Shown: positions 24,913 through 34,465, counted from the first letter of the stretch. The stretch is 64,000 bases of DNA from FEN-1073 sp050010135 (GCA_050010135.1 JBEKLP010000004.1:1-64000); one strand, 5' to 3'. The notes: generated by a model not told the origin, from the sequence alone. Program-made: numbers and translations.

Positions 24913-26082
24913 ATGAATAGGGCGAAAGCGGTCCTGGCATCCGTACGGCGGGCACTTCCCGGCACCGTGGTTCCGCGCGGCAGGATCCCGGATTTCCGCG
25001 CATGGTGCGACGCCCGCGAAACCCGCCTGCCTTGGATGGAGAAGGGATGGGATCGCTGGTACATCCCGGTGCGCGACATGGAGCTGGTGGAGATCGCTCC
25101 GCCGCTCAATCTCGACGGAACCGTCCATCCGGTGTATCGCGGGGGGCAGTTCTACCGTTATCCGCCGCTATATCTGGCGCAGATTCGCAACGGGCGGATC
25201 ATCGGGTATGAAGGAACTATATTGACGCCCGATCGCCGGGTACTGGAGGAGTTCTCCTTTGCCTGGGGAGTGCCGCCCTCACAATGGTCGATTTTTTCCC
25301 GCCTAAGATTTCCCCCGCGGCAGGAAAAGACGGGCGCCATGCTCACCCTGCTTTCTCCGGTGTCGGCCAAGCCGAATTACTTTCACTGGTGGGCCGATAC
25401 GGTGCCGCGGTTGGCCGTCGCGGAAGCCGCAGGGATCCGTTATTACCAGGTGATCGTTCCAGAAGAAATGGAAGATTGGCAGCGGGAGTCCCTGGAGCGC
25501 CTGGGCGTTACCGCCGACCGCCAGGAGCCGTTCGGAGACGATTATTGGCAGGTGGAGAGTTTGCTTCTGCCGTCGCTGCTCGGATACTCCGGCATGATGC
25601 GACCGTGGGCCGCGGACTGGCTGCGCCGGCGGATCGGGCTTCCGAAACCTGCAGCGCGCCGGCGACGGATCTACCTGCGGCGTGAAAAAGCGGGCTATCG
25701 CCGGGTGGCGAACGAGGCGGAACTCCTGCCCATCCTTGAAAAATATAAATTCGAATTCCACGAAACCCAGGGGTTGTCGCTTACGGAGCAGATGAAATTG
25801 TTTTCCGGAGCGGACTGCGTGGTTTCGATCCACGGCGCGGGATTGGCGAACTTACTGTTTTCCCAACCGGGAGTCAACGTGGTGGAGTTTATGTCACCCC
25901 TCCCGCAATATGCCAACAGTTGCTATTATTCCCTGTGCGCCGCGGCGGGCCATACGTACGGATATATCCTGGGCGAACACAACGCCGCGGATCTCGTCGA
26001 AAAGATGCCCGGCCGCTGGAGGATCGATCTCCGGGTTGATCCGGAAAAATTACGGCGGATGCTCGCCCGGTGGTATGGATAA
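24913..26082 (+). CDS. Glycosyltransferase family 61 (DUF563), second copy
   Basis: 389 residues. Same family and layout as the protein at 22310: TVHPVYRGGQFYRYPPL, ILTPDRRVLEEFSFAWG, NYFHWWADTVPRLAV, LRPWAADWLRRRIG-like region, RRRIYLRREKAGYRRVANE, LSLTEQMKLFSGADCVVSIHGAG and VVEFMSPLPQYANS. The HGAG motif and the downstream acidic residue are intact. The ATG at 24913 follows GGATGGGAA. The pair [GT61 + 23625-type] and [23625-type remnant + GT61] suggests an ancestral tandem duplication. Donor sugar unknown; cytoplasmic. Confidence 0.9.
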   Translation: MNRAKAVLASVRRALPGTVVPRGRIPDFRAWCDARETRLPWMEKGWDRWYIPVRDMELVEIAPPLNLDGTVHPVYRGGQFYRYPPLYLAQIRNGRIIGYEGTILTPDRRVLEEFSFAWGVPPSQWSIFSRLRFPPRQEKTGAMLTLLSPVSAKPNYFHWWADTVPRLAVAEAAGIRYYQVIVPEEMEDWQRESLERLGVTADRQEPFGDDYWQVESLLLPSLLGYSGMMRPWAADWLRRRIGLPKPAARRRRIYLRREKAGYRRVANEAELLPILEKYKFEFHETQGLSLTEQMKLFSGADCVVSIHGAGLANLLFSQPGVNVVEFMSPLPQYANSCYYSLCAAAGHTYGYILGEHNAADLVEKMPGRWRIDLRVDPEKLRRMLARWYG

Positions 26083-26117
26083 TGGTTTTCATTTGCGGCT
26101 GAGGATTATTCCACTCT

Positions 26118-27011
26118 ATGGCTCGGAAAAAAACCGGAACGATTCTGCCGAAAATTTCCCTGGTGACGCCTTCATTTCAACAAGGACGGTTCCTGGAAGA
26201 CTGCATCCGGTCGGTGCTGGGTCAAGAGTATCCGAATTTGGAATACTTCGTCATGGACGGCGGGTCGACCGACGAAAGCAAAAAAATTATCCGCCGCCAT
26301 GCTGACCACCTGGCCTACTGGCGCAGCCACACCGACGGCGGGCACATGGATGCCGTCCAGGACGGCTTCTATCGCTCCACCGGGGAAATCATGGGGTGGC
26401 TGAATTCCGACGACCGGCTGACTCCCTGGGCGCTGCAGGTTGTGGCCGCCGTGTTCCGGCAATTCCCCGAAGTGCAATGGATTACCAGCATGTATCCAAT
26501 GATCATGAACGCCGAGGGGCTGGTCCTGGGTGCCCGGCACGTGGAGGGGTTTCACGCCGAAGCGTTTTACCGCGGGCGGAACGCGCCGTTCAATCCCCGC
26601 TTTTACTCGTGCATGATCCAACAGGAATCCACCTTCTGGCGGCGCGGGCTTTGGGAAAAAGCCGGCGCACGGGTGGACACCGGATTGCGCGTGGCCGGCG
26701 ATTTCGAGCTGTGGTCGCGCTTTTTTGAACAAGCCGAGCTGTACACGCTCGCCGTTCCGCTGGGCATCTTCCGCATCCAGCCCGATTCCTTTTCGTCCAG
26801 AGAATTCAAACCCTATATGGAAGTCTGCCGGCGGGTCTTGGCCAAATATTCGCACCGGCCTCCCTCGCGGTTGGAATCCTTTGCGCGCCGGATTGCGCGC
26901 CTCTTGCCCCGCAGGATGCAGCCGCTGACCGGCCTGGCGTATCCCGTCTCCCACATCGTGAAGGGATCGGGGGACGGGCCATACGCCATCGACCGGGCGT
27001 GGATCATCTGA
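26118..27011 (+). CDS. Glycosyltransferase family 2
   Basis: 297 residues. GT2 opening ISLVTPSFQQGRFLEDCIRS, then EYFVMDGGSTDESKKII, a DGGHMDAVQDGF loop and GEIMGWLNSDDRLTP, with the DD metal-binding motif near residue 99. The region EVQWITSMYPM and FNPRFYSCMIQQESTFWRR is typical of the WcaA-like/GT2 branch that uses UDP-hexoses. The C-terminal 45 residues (ARRIARLLPRRMQPLTGLAYPV) are basic. The same tail is repeated immediately downstream (27033-27203). The enzyme is closely related to the GT2 at 28684. ATG 26118 has only weak upstream purines. Confidence 0.9.
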   Translation: MARKKTGTILPKISLVTPSFQQGRFLEDCIRSVLGQEYPNLEYFVMDGGSTDESKKIIRRHADHLAYWRSHTDGGHMDAVQDGFYRSTGEIMGWLNSDDRLTPWALQVVAAVFRQFPEVQWITSMYPMIMNAEGLVLGARHVEGFHAEAFYRGRNAPFNPRFYSCMIQQESTFWRRGLWEKAGARVDTGLRVAGDFELWSRFFEQAELYTLAVPLGIFRIQPDSFSSREFKPYMEVCRRVLAKYSHRPPSRLESFARRIARLLPRRMQPLTGLAYPVSHIVKGSGDGPYAIDRAWII

Positions 27012-27032
27012 CGCTCCGGAGAGGCAGGCCTC

Positions 27033-27203
27033 TTGAAATTTTACTTTGTCGCCCCTTCCGGGGTCGAACGGACCGCGCGGCGAATCGCGCGGCTGCTGCC
27101 GCGGCGGCTGCATCCCTCAACCGGCCTGGCATACCCGGTGCGCACCATCCGCCAGGAGGGACGTGGTTCGCAATGGATCGTCGATAGCGAATGGATTCTC
27201 TAA
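27033..27203 (+). pseudogene. Duplicated 3' tail of a GT2 gene
   Basis: A 56-codon frame (TTG 27033 to TAA 27201) encodes ARRIARLLPRRLHPSTGLAYPV, then IVDSEWIL at its end. This closely copies the C-terminus of the GT2 just upstream (ARRIARLLPRRMQPLTGLAYPV ... AIDRAWII). The rest of the GT2 is missing. It is the surviving 3' end of a former paralogue, left 21 bases after the intact gene and 7 bases before the next ATG. The first ten or so residues do not match. Confidence 0.8.
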
Positions 27204-27210
27204 ATTAAAA

Positions 27211-28587
27211 ATGGAATCGAAACCGGAGCAGCTTCGCATTTTGCAGGTGACCGGTTCGGCCGAGGGCGGGGGCGGCGAGCAGATTTCGATTCGCATGCAC
27301 CGGGCATTCCAACGGTTGGGGCATCGATCGATGCTGTTTGCCGGCCGTGGAGTTCCGAGCGCCGGAGAGGATCTTTACGTTATTCCCAACCGGTGGGAAG
27401 AAACACCGCACGCAAGGATGATCCAGGAGCTTTACCGTAAGCTGCTCTCAATAACCCGCGGCCGAGGGCAAAGCCGGTTGTTTCCGATTTTCGAAGCACT
27501 GGCGTTCCCGCAAGTCACATGGGACCTATGGCGGGGTCATGAAGATTACACCCAGCCAGGTTCCCGCCGGCTGCTTTCGCTCGTCCCCGAACAACCGGAT
27601 GTTGTGCTGCTGCATAATTTGCACGCGCGCTGGAACCGCCGCGAAGGATTCTTCGACCTGGGATTTGTCCCGCAACTGAGTCAATCCGTACCGGTGATCC
27701 TCTTCCCGCAGGATCCCTGGCTCCTCACCGGTCACTGCGGCCATCCGATCAATTGCCCGCGCTGGCGCATCGGATGCGGCCAGTGTCCGGACCTCGTGAT
27801 CTACCCTTCCATCCGCCGCGACGCAACCGCATGGAATTTACGCCGCAAGCGGGCGATCTACGCGCACAGCCGGCTGTACCTAGCGTCGCCGTCGCGCTGG
27901 CTGCTGGAGATGTTCACGGAGGCGCGAATTCCCCTGGCCGGCGCACGGCTGATCGACAACGGCGTAGACACAGCGCTCTTCCGGCCGGGCGACCGCCGGG
28001 CGGCGCGTATCGCGCTGGGGCTTGATCCGGACCGGCGCATCATCATGATCTCCGGAAATTACCTGCGCATCAATCCCTGGAAGGGATACACCTGGGTTCT
28101 CGAAACGGCCGAGCGCATTGGTTGGAGCCGGAACTTCCCGCCGACGGATTTCCTCTGCGTCGGGGACGAGGGAGAGACGTTCGTTTACGGAAAGGCGCGC
28201 GTGGTCTTCGCCGGCCATGTGAAGGACCCCGCCCGGATGCCCCTGTATTATCAGGCGGCGGATATTTACTTCCATCCGAGCCGCGCCGATACCGCTCCGT
28301 TCTCGGTGCTGGAAGCGATGGCAAGCGGACTGCCGGTCGTCGCGACCAACATCGGAGGGATCCCGGAGCAGGTCGAGGATGGCAATAGCGGGTTCCTCGT
28401 CCCACCAGGCGATACACTGGCGATGGCCGAGCGCTTGGGGAAGCTGATCTCCGATCCGAGTGCATGCGGAGAGATGGGCGATTACGGGCGGTCCCGGACC
28501 TTGGAACAATTCGATTTTGAGCGTCAGGTCGGGAATTTCCTCGACTGGATGCGCCTTGTAATCTCAGTGTATCGAACTCTTCCTTAA
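27211..28587 (+). CDS. Glycosyltransferase family 4 with Cys-rich insert
   Basis: 458 residues from ATG 27211; in-frame sequence upstream belongs to the GT2 tail remnant read in another frame. GT-B fold: N-terminal glycine loop VTGSAEGGGGEQ, middle LASPSRWLLEMF and DNGVDTALFRPGDR, C-terminal domain with DIYFHPSRADTAPFSVLEAMASG and GIPEQVEDGNSGFLVPPGD (the EX7E-type motif). The segment WLLTGHCGHPINCPRW, then C-x-x-C, is a cysteine-rich element shared by a subset of GT4 enzymes in colanic-acid-like loci. Donor is a nucleotide sugar; acceptor unknown. Confidence 0.9.
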   Translation: MESKPEQLRILQVTGSAEGGGGEQISIRMHRAFQRLGHRSMLFAGRGVPSAGEDLYVIPNRWEETPHARMIQELYRKLLSITRGRGQSRLFPIFEALAFPQVTWDLWRGHEDYTQPGSRRLLSLVPEQPDVVLLHNLHARWNRREGFFDLGFVPQLSQSVPVILFPQDPWLLTGHCGHPINCPRWRIGCGQCPDLVIYPSIRRDATAWNLRRKRAIYAHSRLYLASPSRWLLEMFTEARIPLAGARLIDNGVDTALFRPGDRRAARIALGLDPDRRIIMISGNYLRINPWKGYTWVLETAERIGWSRNFPPTDFLCVGDEGETFVYGKARVVFAGHVKDPARMPLYYQAADIYFHPSRADTAPFSVLEAMASGLPVVATNIGGIPEQVEDGNSGFLVPPGDTLAMAERLGKLISDPSACGEMGDYGRSRTLEQFDFERQVGNFLDWMRLVISVYRTLP

Positions 28588-28662
28588 AAAGCCTTCGAAA
28601 TAGCGTTTTCATCGCTCCCGGCTGCCGGAAAGGGGGGGAGATGATCCGCCCCCTCCCTTCGG

Positions 28663-28668
28663 TATAAT
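28663..28668 (+). promoter_or_regulatory. Candidate -10 box close to the GT2 start
   Basis: A perfect TATAAT sits 15 bases before ATG 28684. A G-rich/C-rich inverted stretch (about 28630-28657) lies just upstream and could pair as a hairpin. No good -35 hexamer is seen at 16-18 bases, so this is only a weak promoter candidate. A transcript from it would have a leader of under ten bases. Confidence 0.3.
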
Positions 28669-28683
28669 TCGACCGGGATATCC

Positions 28684-29592
28684 ATGAATTCCATCCCGTT
28701 GATTTCCATTGTGGTACCGTCCTTCAACCAGGCGCTATACCTTGAGGAATGCCTCGGGTCGGTGCTGGATCAGGCCTATCCGCGACGGGAAATCATTGTC
28801 ATCGACGGCGGTTCGCGCGACGGCAGCCGGGAGATCCTGCGGCGGCACGAACGGCGGCTGGAGTATTGGGTCAGCGAGACGGACCGGGGACAGGCGCACG
28901 CGGTGAATAAGGGCTGGGCGCGCGCCAAGGGAGACATCCTGGGGTGGCTCAACTCCGACGACCGTCTGGAAGTCGGAGCGTTGGATTTTGTTGCCGGGAC
29001 GTATGTATCGCAGCCTCGCGCGGCCCTTCTCTACGGCGACGTGCGCGAGATCGACGCGCGGGGCGGGGCGGTCGGAGGGAAAAAAATGGCGGGCTTCGGT
29101 CTCCGGTCGCTGCTCCTGGGAAAGAACATGGGCCAGCCCGGAGTTTTCATCCCCCGGCGCACGTATGATTCGCTGGGCGGCTTGGATGAAGCGCTACACT
29201 TCGCGCTTGACTTCGATTATTTCCTGCGCGTCTGGACCGCGTTTCCCGACGGCGGCGCATACATCCCGCACCTTGTGGCTTCCTCACGCGTGTGGGAAGC
29301 CGCCAAGACCATTCAACAGGGCGGCCGGTTCGGCGAGGAATACCGGATCGTGCTCGACAGATATTTCGCCCGTTCCGATCTTCCTCCCGCGGTCCGGGCG
29401 TTGCGCCGCCGGGCGTTGGCGCGCTCGGTGTATTTCCGCCAGGCGCGACTCTATTTTCAAGGCGGCGACGCACGCCGGGGTGTGGCCTGGCTGGCGCGGG
29501 CCGCCTGGATGGAAGGCTCGCCGCTGGAGGCGGCGCGGATGATCCGCATAGCGATCGATGCCTGGAGGCAGCGAGGATCGGATGCAATCTAG
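28684..29592 (+). CDS. Glycosyltransferase family 2
   Basis: 302 residues. GT2 opening ISIVVPSFNQALYLEECLGS, then REIIVIDGGSRDGSREIL, a DRGQAHAVNKGWARAKG loop and DILGWLNSDDRLEVG with the DD metal site near residue 97. LGKNMGQPGVFIPRR and ALDFDYFLRVW are typical of the branch. It is clearly related to the GT2 at 26118 (shared GWLNSDDRL and DGGS blocks) but with a different C-terminus. The ATG at 28684 follows a 96-base gap with a possible promoter. The last 11 bases overlap the next gene. Confidence 0.9.
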   Translation: MNSIPLISIVVPSFNQALYLEECLGSVLDQAYPRREIIVIDGGSRDGSREILRRHERRLEYWVSETDRGQAHAVNKGWARAKGDILGWLNSDDRLEVGALDFVAGTYVSQPRAALLYGDVREIDARGGAVGGKKMAGFGLRSLLLGKNMGQPGVFIPRRTYDSLGGLDEALHFALDFDYFLRVWTAFPDGGAYIPHLVASSRVWEAAKTIQQGGRFGEEYRIVLDRYFARSDLPPAVRALRRRALARSVYFRQARLYFQGGDARRGVAWLARAAWMEGSPLEAARMIRIAIDAWRQRGSDAI

Positions 29593-31219
29593 GCCGCCGT
29601 TCCTGCGCAGGCACTGGCCTTTCCTTTTGGCTGAAGTTGTCTGGCTGGCCCTGTTTGCGGTCACCCTGGCGCAAATCCTCGCGAACACCGGCGGACGTAT
29701 GGTGTACGCGTCGGACGATGTGTACATTCACATGGCCATTGCCAAAAATCTCGTCCTGCACGGGGTGTGGGGCGTGACGCCGTTTGGATTTACCTCCTGC
29801 GCAAGTTCGATCATTTGGCCGCTGGTGATCGCCTTCACCTATGTGCTGTTCGGGGTCAATGAATGGAGCCCGATCCTTTTGAATTTATTGCTATCATTGG
29901 CGGTGCTGGCCGTTGTCTACCGCTTCCTGCGCGGACGCGGGCGGGGAGATCTGGTCTGCGCAGCAGTGTTACTTGCGCTTGTACTTTGCATTCCGATGAC
30001 CGCAATTTCCTTCGACGGGATGGAGCACATGCTCCAGATTCTCGTTTTCGTCGTCTTCACCGAGCGGTTGTTCTTCGTTTTGAACCGGGAGCCGGGCGGA
30101 TCATGGGATCTCTGGCTTCCCATTCTCGCCTGCGGTCTGACGCTCGTCCGCTACGAAGGGCTGTTCCTCGCCGGAGCGGCCGTGATGCTATTGGCTTGGA
30201 AGAAACAATGGAAGCTGTGCGCAGCGGTGGTCGTTGGTGCGGCGCTCCCCGTAGCGGGCATGGCGGCGATATCGCTTGCGCACGGCTGGTATCCCATTCC
30301 AAATTCAGTGCTGATCAAAAGCGCGCCCTTCACCGACATCATTCCCGAATCGCCGATCCAGACTCTCACGCGGCCGTTCCGTTATCTTTCCGGGCGCGAT
30401 TACATCCTCTCGCTGGTTGTGCTGTTGCTGCTCTCCTGGCTGGCAACCGTGCGCGAGGTGCCGCGCCGGGATCTCTTCCGGCGCCTGGCGCCAGGCGCGT
30501 TTTTCCTGATGGTGGTTTTCGCCCATGGGACTCTGATCGATATGGAGTGGTTTTACCGCCACGCGGCCTATCTGTTGATGCTTGGAATCATCACAATCGA
30601 AATGACCTGGCCTGCGGGTGGATTACGATGGCGGTGGCCCGCCTCCGGCGCAGCCCGACTGGCAATCAGCGCCCTGGCGGTTTTCCTCGCGTATCCACTT
30701 TGCGCCCGGGCGTCAGGCGCGATCCTGGATACGCCGCTGGCGGCGCGGAATATTTATGAGATGCAATATCAGATGGCGCGCTTCCTGAACCGCTACTATC
30801 CGGAGGGACCGGTCGCGGCCAACGACATCGGCGCGGTTTCGTACTACAACGATTTTTCCCTGCTCGATCTGTATGGGCTGGCCTCGATGGACGTGGCGCG
30901 CGCGAAACTCGGCGGAACGTACGACACCGCGCTCATCGACCGTCTGACCCGGGAAAGCGGCGCGCAGGTTATGATCGTCTACGATTACTGGTTCGATCGC
31001 TACGGCGGGCTGCCGAAGGGTTGGGTTAAGGCGGGGGAATGGCACTACACCGACTGTTACGTCTGCGGCGGGGACACGGTGTCGTTTTATGCGCCGTCCG
31101 CCGCGCAAGCCGACTCGCTGCGGGCGGAATTGGACGCGTTCCGGGAAGTGCTTCCGGCGCGGGTGAAATACCAGCGGATCACGGGCGGTGGTTTTGCGGA
31201 GGATGGGAATGGCGGATAA
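29582..31219 (+). CDS. GT-C membrane glycosyltransferase, first of a tandem set
   Basis: 545 residues from ATG 29582 (overlapping the GT2 stop by 11 bases). The exposed loop holds YASDDVYIHMAIAKNLVLHG, then GVWGVTP and SIIWPL; the DD pair followed by YIHMAIA is the probable catalytic loop of this GT-C family. Ten or more membrane helices follow. The soluble tail has EMQYQMARFLNRYYPEGPVAANDIGAVSYY and ends with VCGGDTVSFYAP. The gene at 32816 has all of these blocks, so the two are paralogues, and the gene between them is a more diverged member. Substrate probably a polyprenyl-linked sugar. Confidence 0.8.
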   Translation: MQSRPPFLRRHWPFLLAEVVWLALFAVTLAQILANTGGRMVYASDDVYIHMAIAKNLVLHGVWGVTPFGFTSCASSIIWPLVIAFTYVLFGVNEWSPILLNLLLSLAVLAVVYRFLRGRGRGDLVCAAVLLALVLCIPMTAISFDGMEHMLQILVFVVFTERLFFVLNREPGGSWDLWLPILACGLTLVRYEGLFLAGAAVMLLAWKKQWKLCAAVVVGAALPVAGMAAISLAHGWYPIPNSVLIKSAPFTDIIPESPIQTLTRPFRYLSGRDYILSLVVLLLLSWLATVREVPRRDLFRRLAPGAFFLMVVFAHGTLIDMEWFYRHAAYLLMLGIITIEMTWPAGGLRWRWPASGAARLAISALAVFLAYPLCARASGAILDTPLAARNIYEMQYQMARFLNRYYPEGPVAANDIGAVSYYNDFSLLDLYGLASMDVARAKLGGTYDTALIDRLTRESGAQVMIVYDYWFDRYGGLPKGWVKAGEWHYTDCYVCGGDTVSFYAPSAAQADSLRAELDAFREVLPARVKYQRITGGGFAEDGNGG

Positions 31220-32819
31220 ACCGAACCAACCGAAAGCGTCGCGGCTGCATTCCGATTGGCCCCTGTGGACGGCGCTCGCTCTGTTCCTTGTCCTCCTGTT
31301 GATCTCCTTCGTCGGGCAGATCTCTTCCGGCCAATTGATTCTCCCCGAGGAGCCCGCGTATCAGCGTTTGATGGTTGCAAAAAATCTGGCTGCCCATTTT
31401 TCCTGGGCGATCAACCCGGGGGAATTCACCTCCGCGTTTGGCACGCTGCTTTGGCCGGTGGTGCTTGCGCCGTTTTTCTTTTTGCTCGGGGCTTCCACGC
31501 TTTGGCCGTGGGCGATCAACGCGGTCCTGTCAGTTCTCCTGATCGTCCTAGCCTACCGGGTCGTGCGCGAGTGGATCACGTCTGCGGCGGCCCAGGCTGC
31601 GTTGCTCGTCCTGTTGATCGTCGCTTTGCCGCTCGGGGTGCTTTCTGCATCGGGAATGGAGCAGGTGCTTTTCCTACTCTTGCTGCTGATCTTCCTTGAA
31701 TTGTGGGCGCGCCGCATGGAGGAGAGCAGCCGGACCGGAATTCTTCCTTTGGCCGTGATTGCCGTTCTCTTGGCGTCCACCCGCTACGAAGGGATGCTGC
31801 TGGTTATACTGGCCACGCTCCTGCTTCTTCTGCGGCGGGATTTCCGCGCCGGGCTGGTTGTCCCGATCGCCGCAGCCGTTCCGCTCGCGATTTATGGATT
31901 GATCTCCTGGCGTGCGGGTTGGCTGCCCATCCCGGCCTCGGTCTATTTGCGGCGCGCAGAATTGATCCCCGCGGATCTCTCGCAATGGCCGTCCATTCTT
32001 TTCCGGTCGGTGGATGTGCTTGGTGTACGACCGGATATGCGATCCGTCGTGCTTCTGGTCACCTTGCTCCCCGCCTGGCTGGGTCTGACCGGCCGGCTTT
32101 CCTCCGCCCGCGAGCGTGCATTCTACGCGCCGGCGCTCGCCCTGCTGGCGGTGATTGCCCATCTCACCCTGATTGGGGACCGGGAGATCCGTTACGACGC
32201 GTGGTTGATCCTGATTAGTGGCTGGGCGATCCTGCCCGCGCTGGGAAAAATCCTGCCGGAGGATTGGCAGTCTTTTCGGAAGAACGTCGCAACCCTGGTT
32301 GCTGGCGGCGTGCTTGCCATATTGTTGGGCTTTCCGCTGCTCAGTCGCGGCGTGCAGGGCATGTTCCTCTTCGCGGACGCAATGAATGTGGAAAAGGGAA
32401 TCTATCAATCCGCGGCGCGCTGGGCTGCGCAGTGCGCTTCCGATCCGGTGGCGACCGACGCGCCGGGGACGGTCGCCTTCCTCACCGGCCGGCCGGTTGT
32501 GGATTTGAGCGGCTTCGTTTCGCTCAGCGCCTTCCGGATTCGGCGGGTTGGGAACATTACGGCGGAATGGATGCAGGCGGAAGCCGAACGGCATTCGGTA
32601 TCGGTGGCTTTGATCTTTCAACCGGTCACTCAGATTCCGGCTGCGACGATCTGGAAACGAATTGGAGGGTGGGGGTTGATGAATTGTCCCCTTTGCCAGC
32701 CGGTGGAAATCTTCGCCGTCCAGGACGATCCCGTAATCACTTCCTGCACTGAATCGTTCATGGGGAATCTTCCCGTGGATGAAATTCTTCCCATGCCTGC
32801 AGATGGTGATGGTCCGTGA
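31209..32819 (+). CDS. GT-C membrane protein, diverged tandem copy
   Basis: 536 residues from ATG 31209 (GGAGG six bases upstream; overlaps the previous gene by 11). Same family as its two neighbours: the aligned loop reads LPEEPAYQRLMVAKNLAAHF and PGEFTSAFGTLLWPV. In place of the DD of the flanking copies it has EE, and YIHMAIA is replaced by YQRLMVA. If DD is catalytic, this copy may have altered activity or be a non-catalytic partner. The C-terminal soluble region is also diverged, with GTVAFLTGRPVVDLSGFV in place of ANDIGA. Membrane topology is preserved, with about eleven helices. Confidence 0.72.
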   Translation: MADKPNQPKASRLHSDWPLWTALALFLVLLLISFVGQISSGQLILPEEPAYQRLMVAKNLAAHFSWAINPGEFTSAFGTLLWPVVLAPFFFLLGASTLWPWAINAVLSVLLIVLAYRVVREWITSAAAQAALLVLLIVALPLGVLSASGMEQVLFLLLLLIFLELWARRMEESSRTGILPLAVIAVLLASTRYEGMLLVILATLLLLLRRDFRAGLVVPIAAAVPLAIYGLISWRAGWLPIPASVYLRRAELIPADLSQWPSILFRSVDVLGVRPDMRSVVLLVTLLPAWLGLTGRLSSARERAFYAPALALLAVIAHLTLIGDREIRYDAWLILISGWAILPALGKILPEDWQSFRKNVATLVAGGVLAILLGFPLLSRGVQGMFLFADAMNVEKGIYQSAARWAAQCASDPVATDAPGTVAFLTGRPVVDLSGFVSLSAFRIRRVGNITAEWMQAEAERHSVSVALIFQPVTQIPAATIWKRIGGWGLMNCPLCQPVEIFAVQDDPVITSCTESFMGNLPVDEILPMPADGDGP

Positions 32820-34465
32820 AAGCGCGCCCGGTTTTTTTGCAGCGTCATTTCCCTCTACTCGCGGCCTTTGGGATTGCGGCCGCCGGGGCGGCGCTTGTAT
32901 ACCTCTTGATCCTGCGCGAAACCGGCGGACGATTTATCTATAATCTGGACGATGCATACATTCATATGGCCATCGCCAAACACATCGTGCAAAACGGGGT
33001 GTGGGGTGTGACGCCGTATGAATTTTCCTCCTCTTCCAGTTCCATCCTCTGGCCGATTCTTCTGGTGGGGGCGTTTAAAATCTTCGGCGTGCGGGAGATT
33101 CTGCCGCTGGGCATTGCCCTGGCTGCGACGGCGATCCTGATGACCGTTCTCTATCGGGAATGGACGGAGCGCGAAAACCGTCCGGGCTGGGCGCTGGCGA
33201 TGCTGATCGGTTGGATGCTTTTCCTCCCCCTCTGGCCGATTCTCTTCAACGGAATGGAAACGATGCTGCAGGCGCTGGCGGCCGTGGCGTTTGCGGCCAC
33301 CGCGGTGCATTATCTCGCGACCGAAAAACCCAGCCGAGTACTTCCGCTGTGCCTGTTGGCGGCTTTGGCGTCGGCGATCCGCTACGAAGGATGTTTTATC
33401 GCTGCGTCGGTTTGCCTTCTGCTGGTATTCCGCGGCCGATGGAAAACGGCGATCCTGATCGGACTCTCGGCCACATTGCCGGTCGTCCTGTATGGGATCT
33501 ATTCGCTCGCTCAGGGCTGGTCCTTCCTGCCCAACTCGGTGCTGGTCAAGCACAGCGGCATCGATGTAACCAGCCCCGCCGCCTTGTGGGGCGTTCTGGC
33601 GCGGCCGTTCCAGCCGATCGCGAATATTAACGTGCTGCAGCTGCCGGTGTGGCAATCCCTCGCCGTGATCGTTCTGATGATGCTGCTCCTCCGCGCGCGG
33701 ACTGTTCCCATTCGCGGCCTGTGGGATGACCGGTTGCTGCCGGCCGTCCTATTCTTAATGATTGCCGTCCTGCATTCATTGGGGATTGCCTCGGATTGGT
33801 TTTTCCGCTACCAGGCGTATTTGAACAATCTTGGAATCTGGGCAATCGGATGCGTTGGGATCCCCGCTATGGATTGGGCTGCGCTTCGGCATCACGCGGC
33901 TTCGGTGGTGACGGCGGTGTGCGCGGCCATTCTGGTGGCCTTCCCCCTGGGCAGTTCCGCGGTTCGGGCGATATGGGAAACGCCGCTGGCTTCCCGCAAC
34001 ATCTGGCAGCAACAATATCAGATGGGGCTCTTCCTGAGGCAGTATTATCCGCAGGGACGCGTGGCGGCGAACGATATCGGAGCGATCGACTTCCTGGACG
34101 ATATTCATCTGATGGATCTTACCGGTTTGGCATCCCGGTCGGCGATGCAGGCCGAGCTCGATGGGTCGTGGCACCGGGACGTTGCGGGGACGCTGGATGC
34201 CCTTACATCGGCGGAGGGCGTTCACATCGCGGTGATCTATGACACCTGGTTTGATTACAATCCGGCAACGGGAAGAGCCGCGGTTCCCGCGCAATGGGTG
34301 CGGGTGGCAGCCTGGACTATTCACGATAATATCGTATGCGGTGGCGCAACCGTGACGTGGTACGCCGTCGTGCCGGAGGGGGCGGACGCACTGCGTTTGG
34401 CGCTGGAACAATTCTCCGCCAGCCTCCCCGCGGGCGTGACGGTTCGACCATACCCGCTCCCGTAA
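32816..34465 (+). CDS. GT-C membrane glycosyltransferase, third of the tandem set
   Basis: 549 residues from GTG 32816, coupled to the previous stop by GTGA. The loop reads YNLDDAYIHMAIAKHIVQNG, then GVWGVTPYEF and SILWPIL, matching the 29582 protein almost block for block. The tail has QQQYQMGLFLRQYYPQGRVAANDIGAIDF and VCGGATVTWYA. It is the most conserved partner of the 29582 copy, so the tandem set arose by duplication with the middle copy evolving faster. Likely an outer-face transferase using lipid-linked sugar. Confidence 0.8.
   Translation: MKARPVFLQRHFPLLAAFGIAAAGAALVYLLILRETGGRFIYNLDDAYIHMAIAKHIVQNGVWGVTPYEFSSSSSSILWPILLVGAFKIFGVREILPLGIALAATAILMTVLYREWTERENRPGWALAMLIGWMLFLPLWPILFNGMETMLQALAAVAFAATAVHYLATEKPSRVLPLCLLAALASAIRYEGCFIAASVCLLLVFRGRWKTAILIGLSATLPVVLYGIYSLAQGWSFLPNSVLVKHSGIDVTSPAALWGVLARPFQPIANINVLQLPVWQSLAVIVLMMLLLRARTVPIRGLWDDRLLPAVLFLMIAVLHSLGIASDWFFRYQAYLNNLGIWAIGCVGIPAMDWAALRHHAASVVTAVCAAILVAFPLGSSAVRAIWETPLASRNIWQQQYQMGLFLRQYYPQGRVAANDIGAIDFLDDIHLMDLTGLASRSAMQAELDGSWHRDVAGTLDALTSAEGVHIAVIYDTWFDYNPATGRAAVPAQWVRVAAWTIHDNIVCGGATVTWYAVVPEGADALRLALEQFSASLPAGVTVRPYPLP

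Noticed and set aside
27046..27210. An N-terminal extension of the GT4 at 27211
   Set aside because: The extension is read in a different frame over the GT2 tail remnant and carries no GT4 features; the protein family starts right after ATG 27211.
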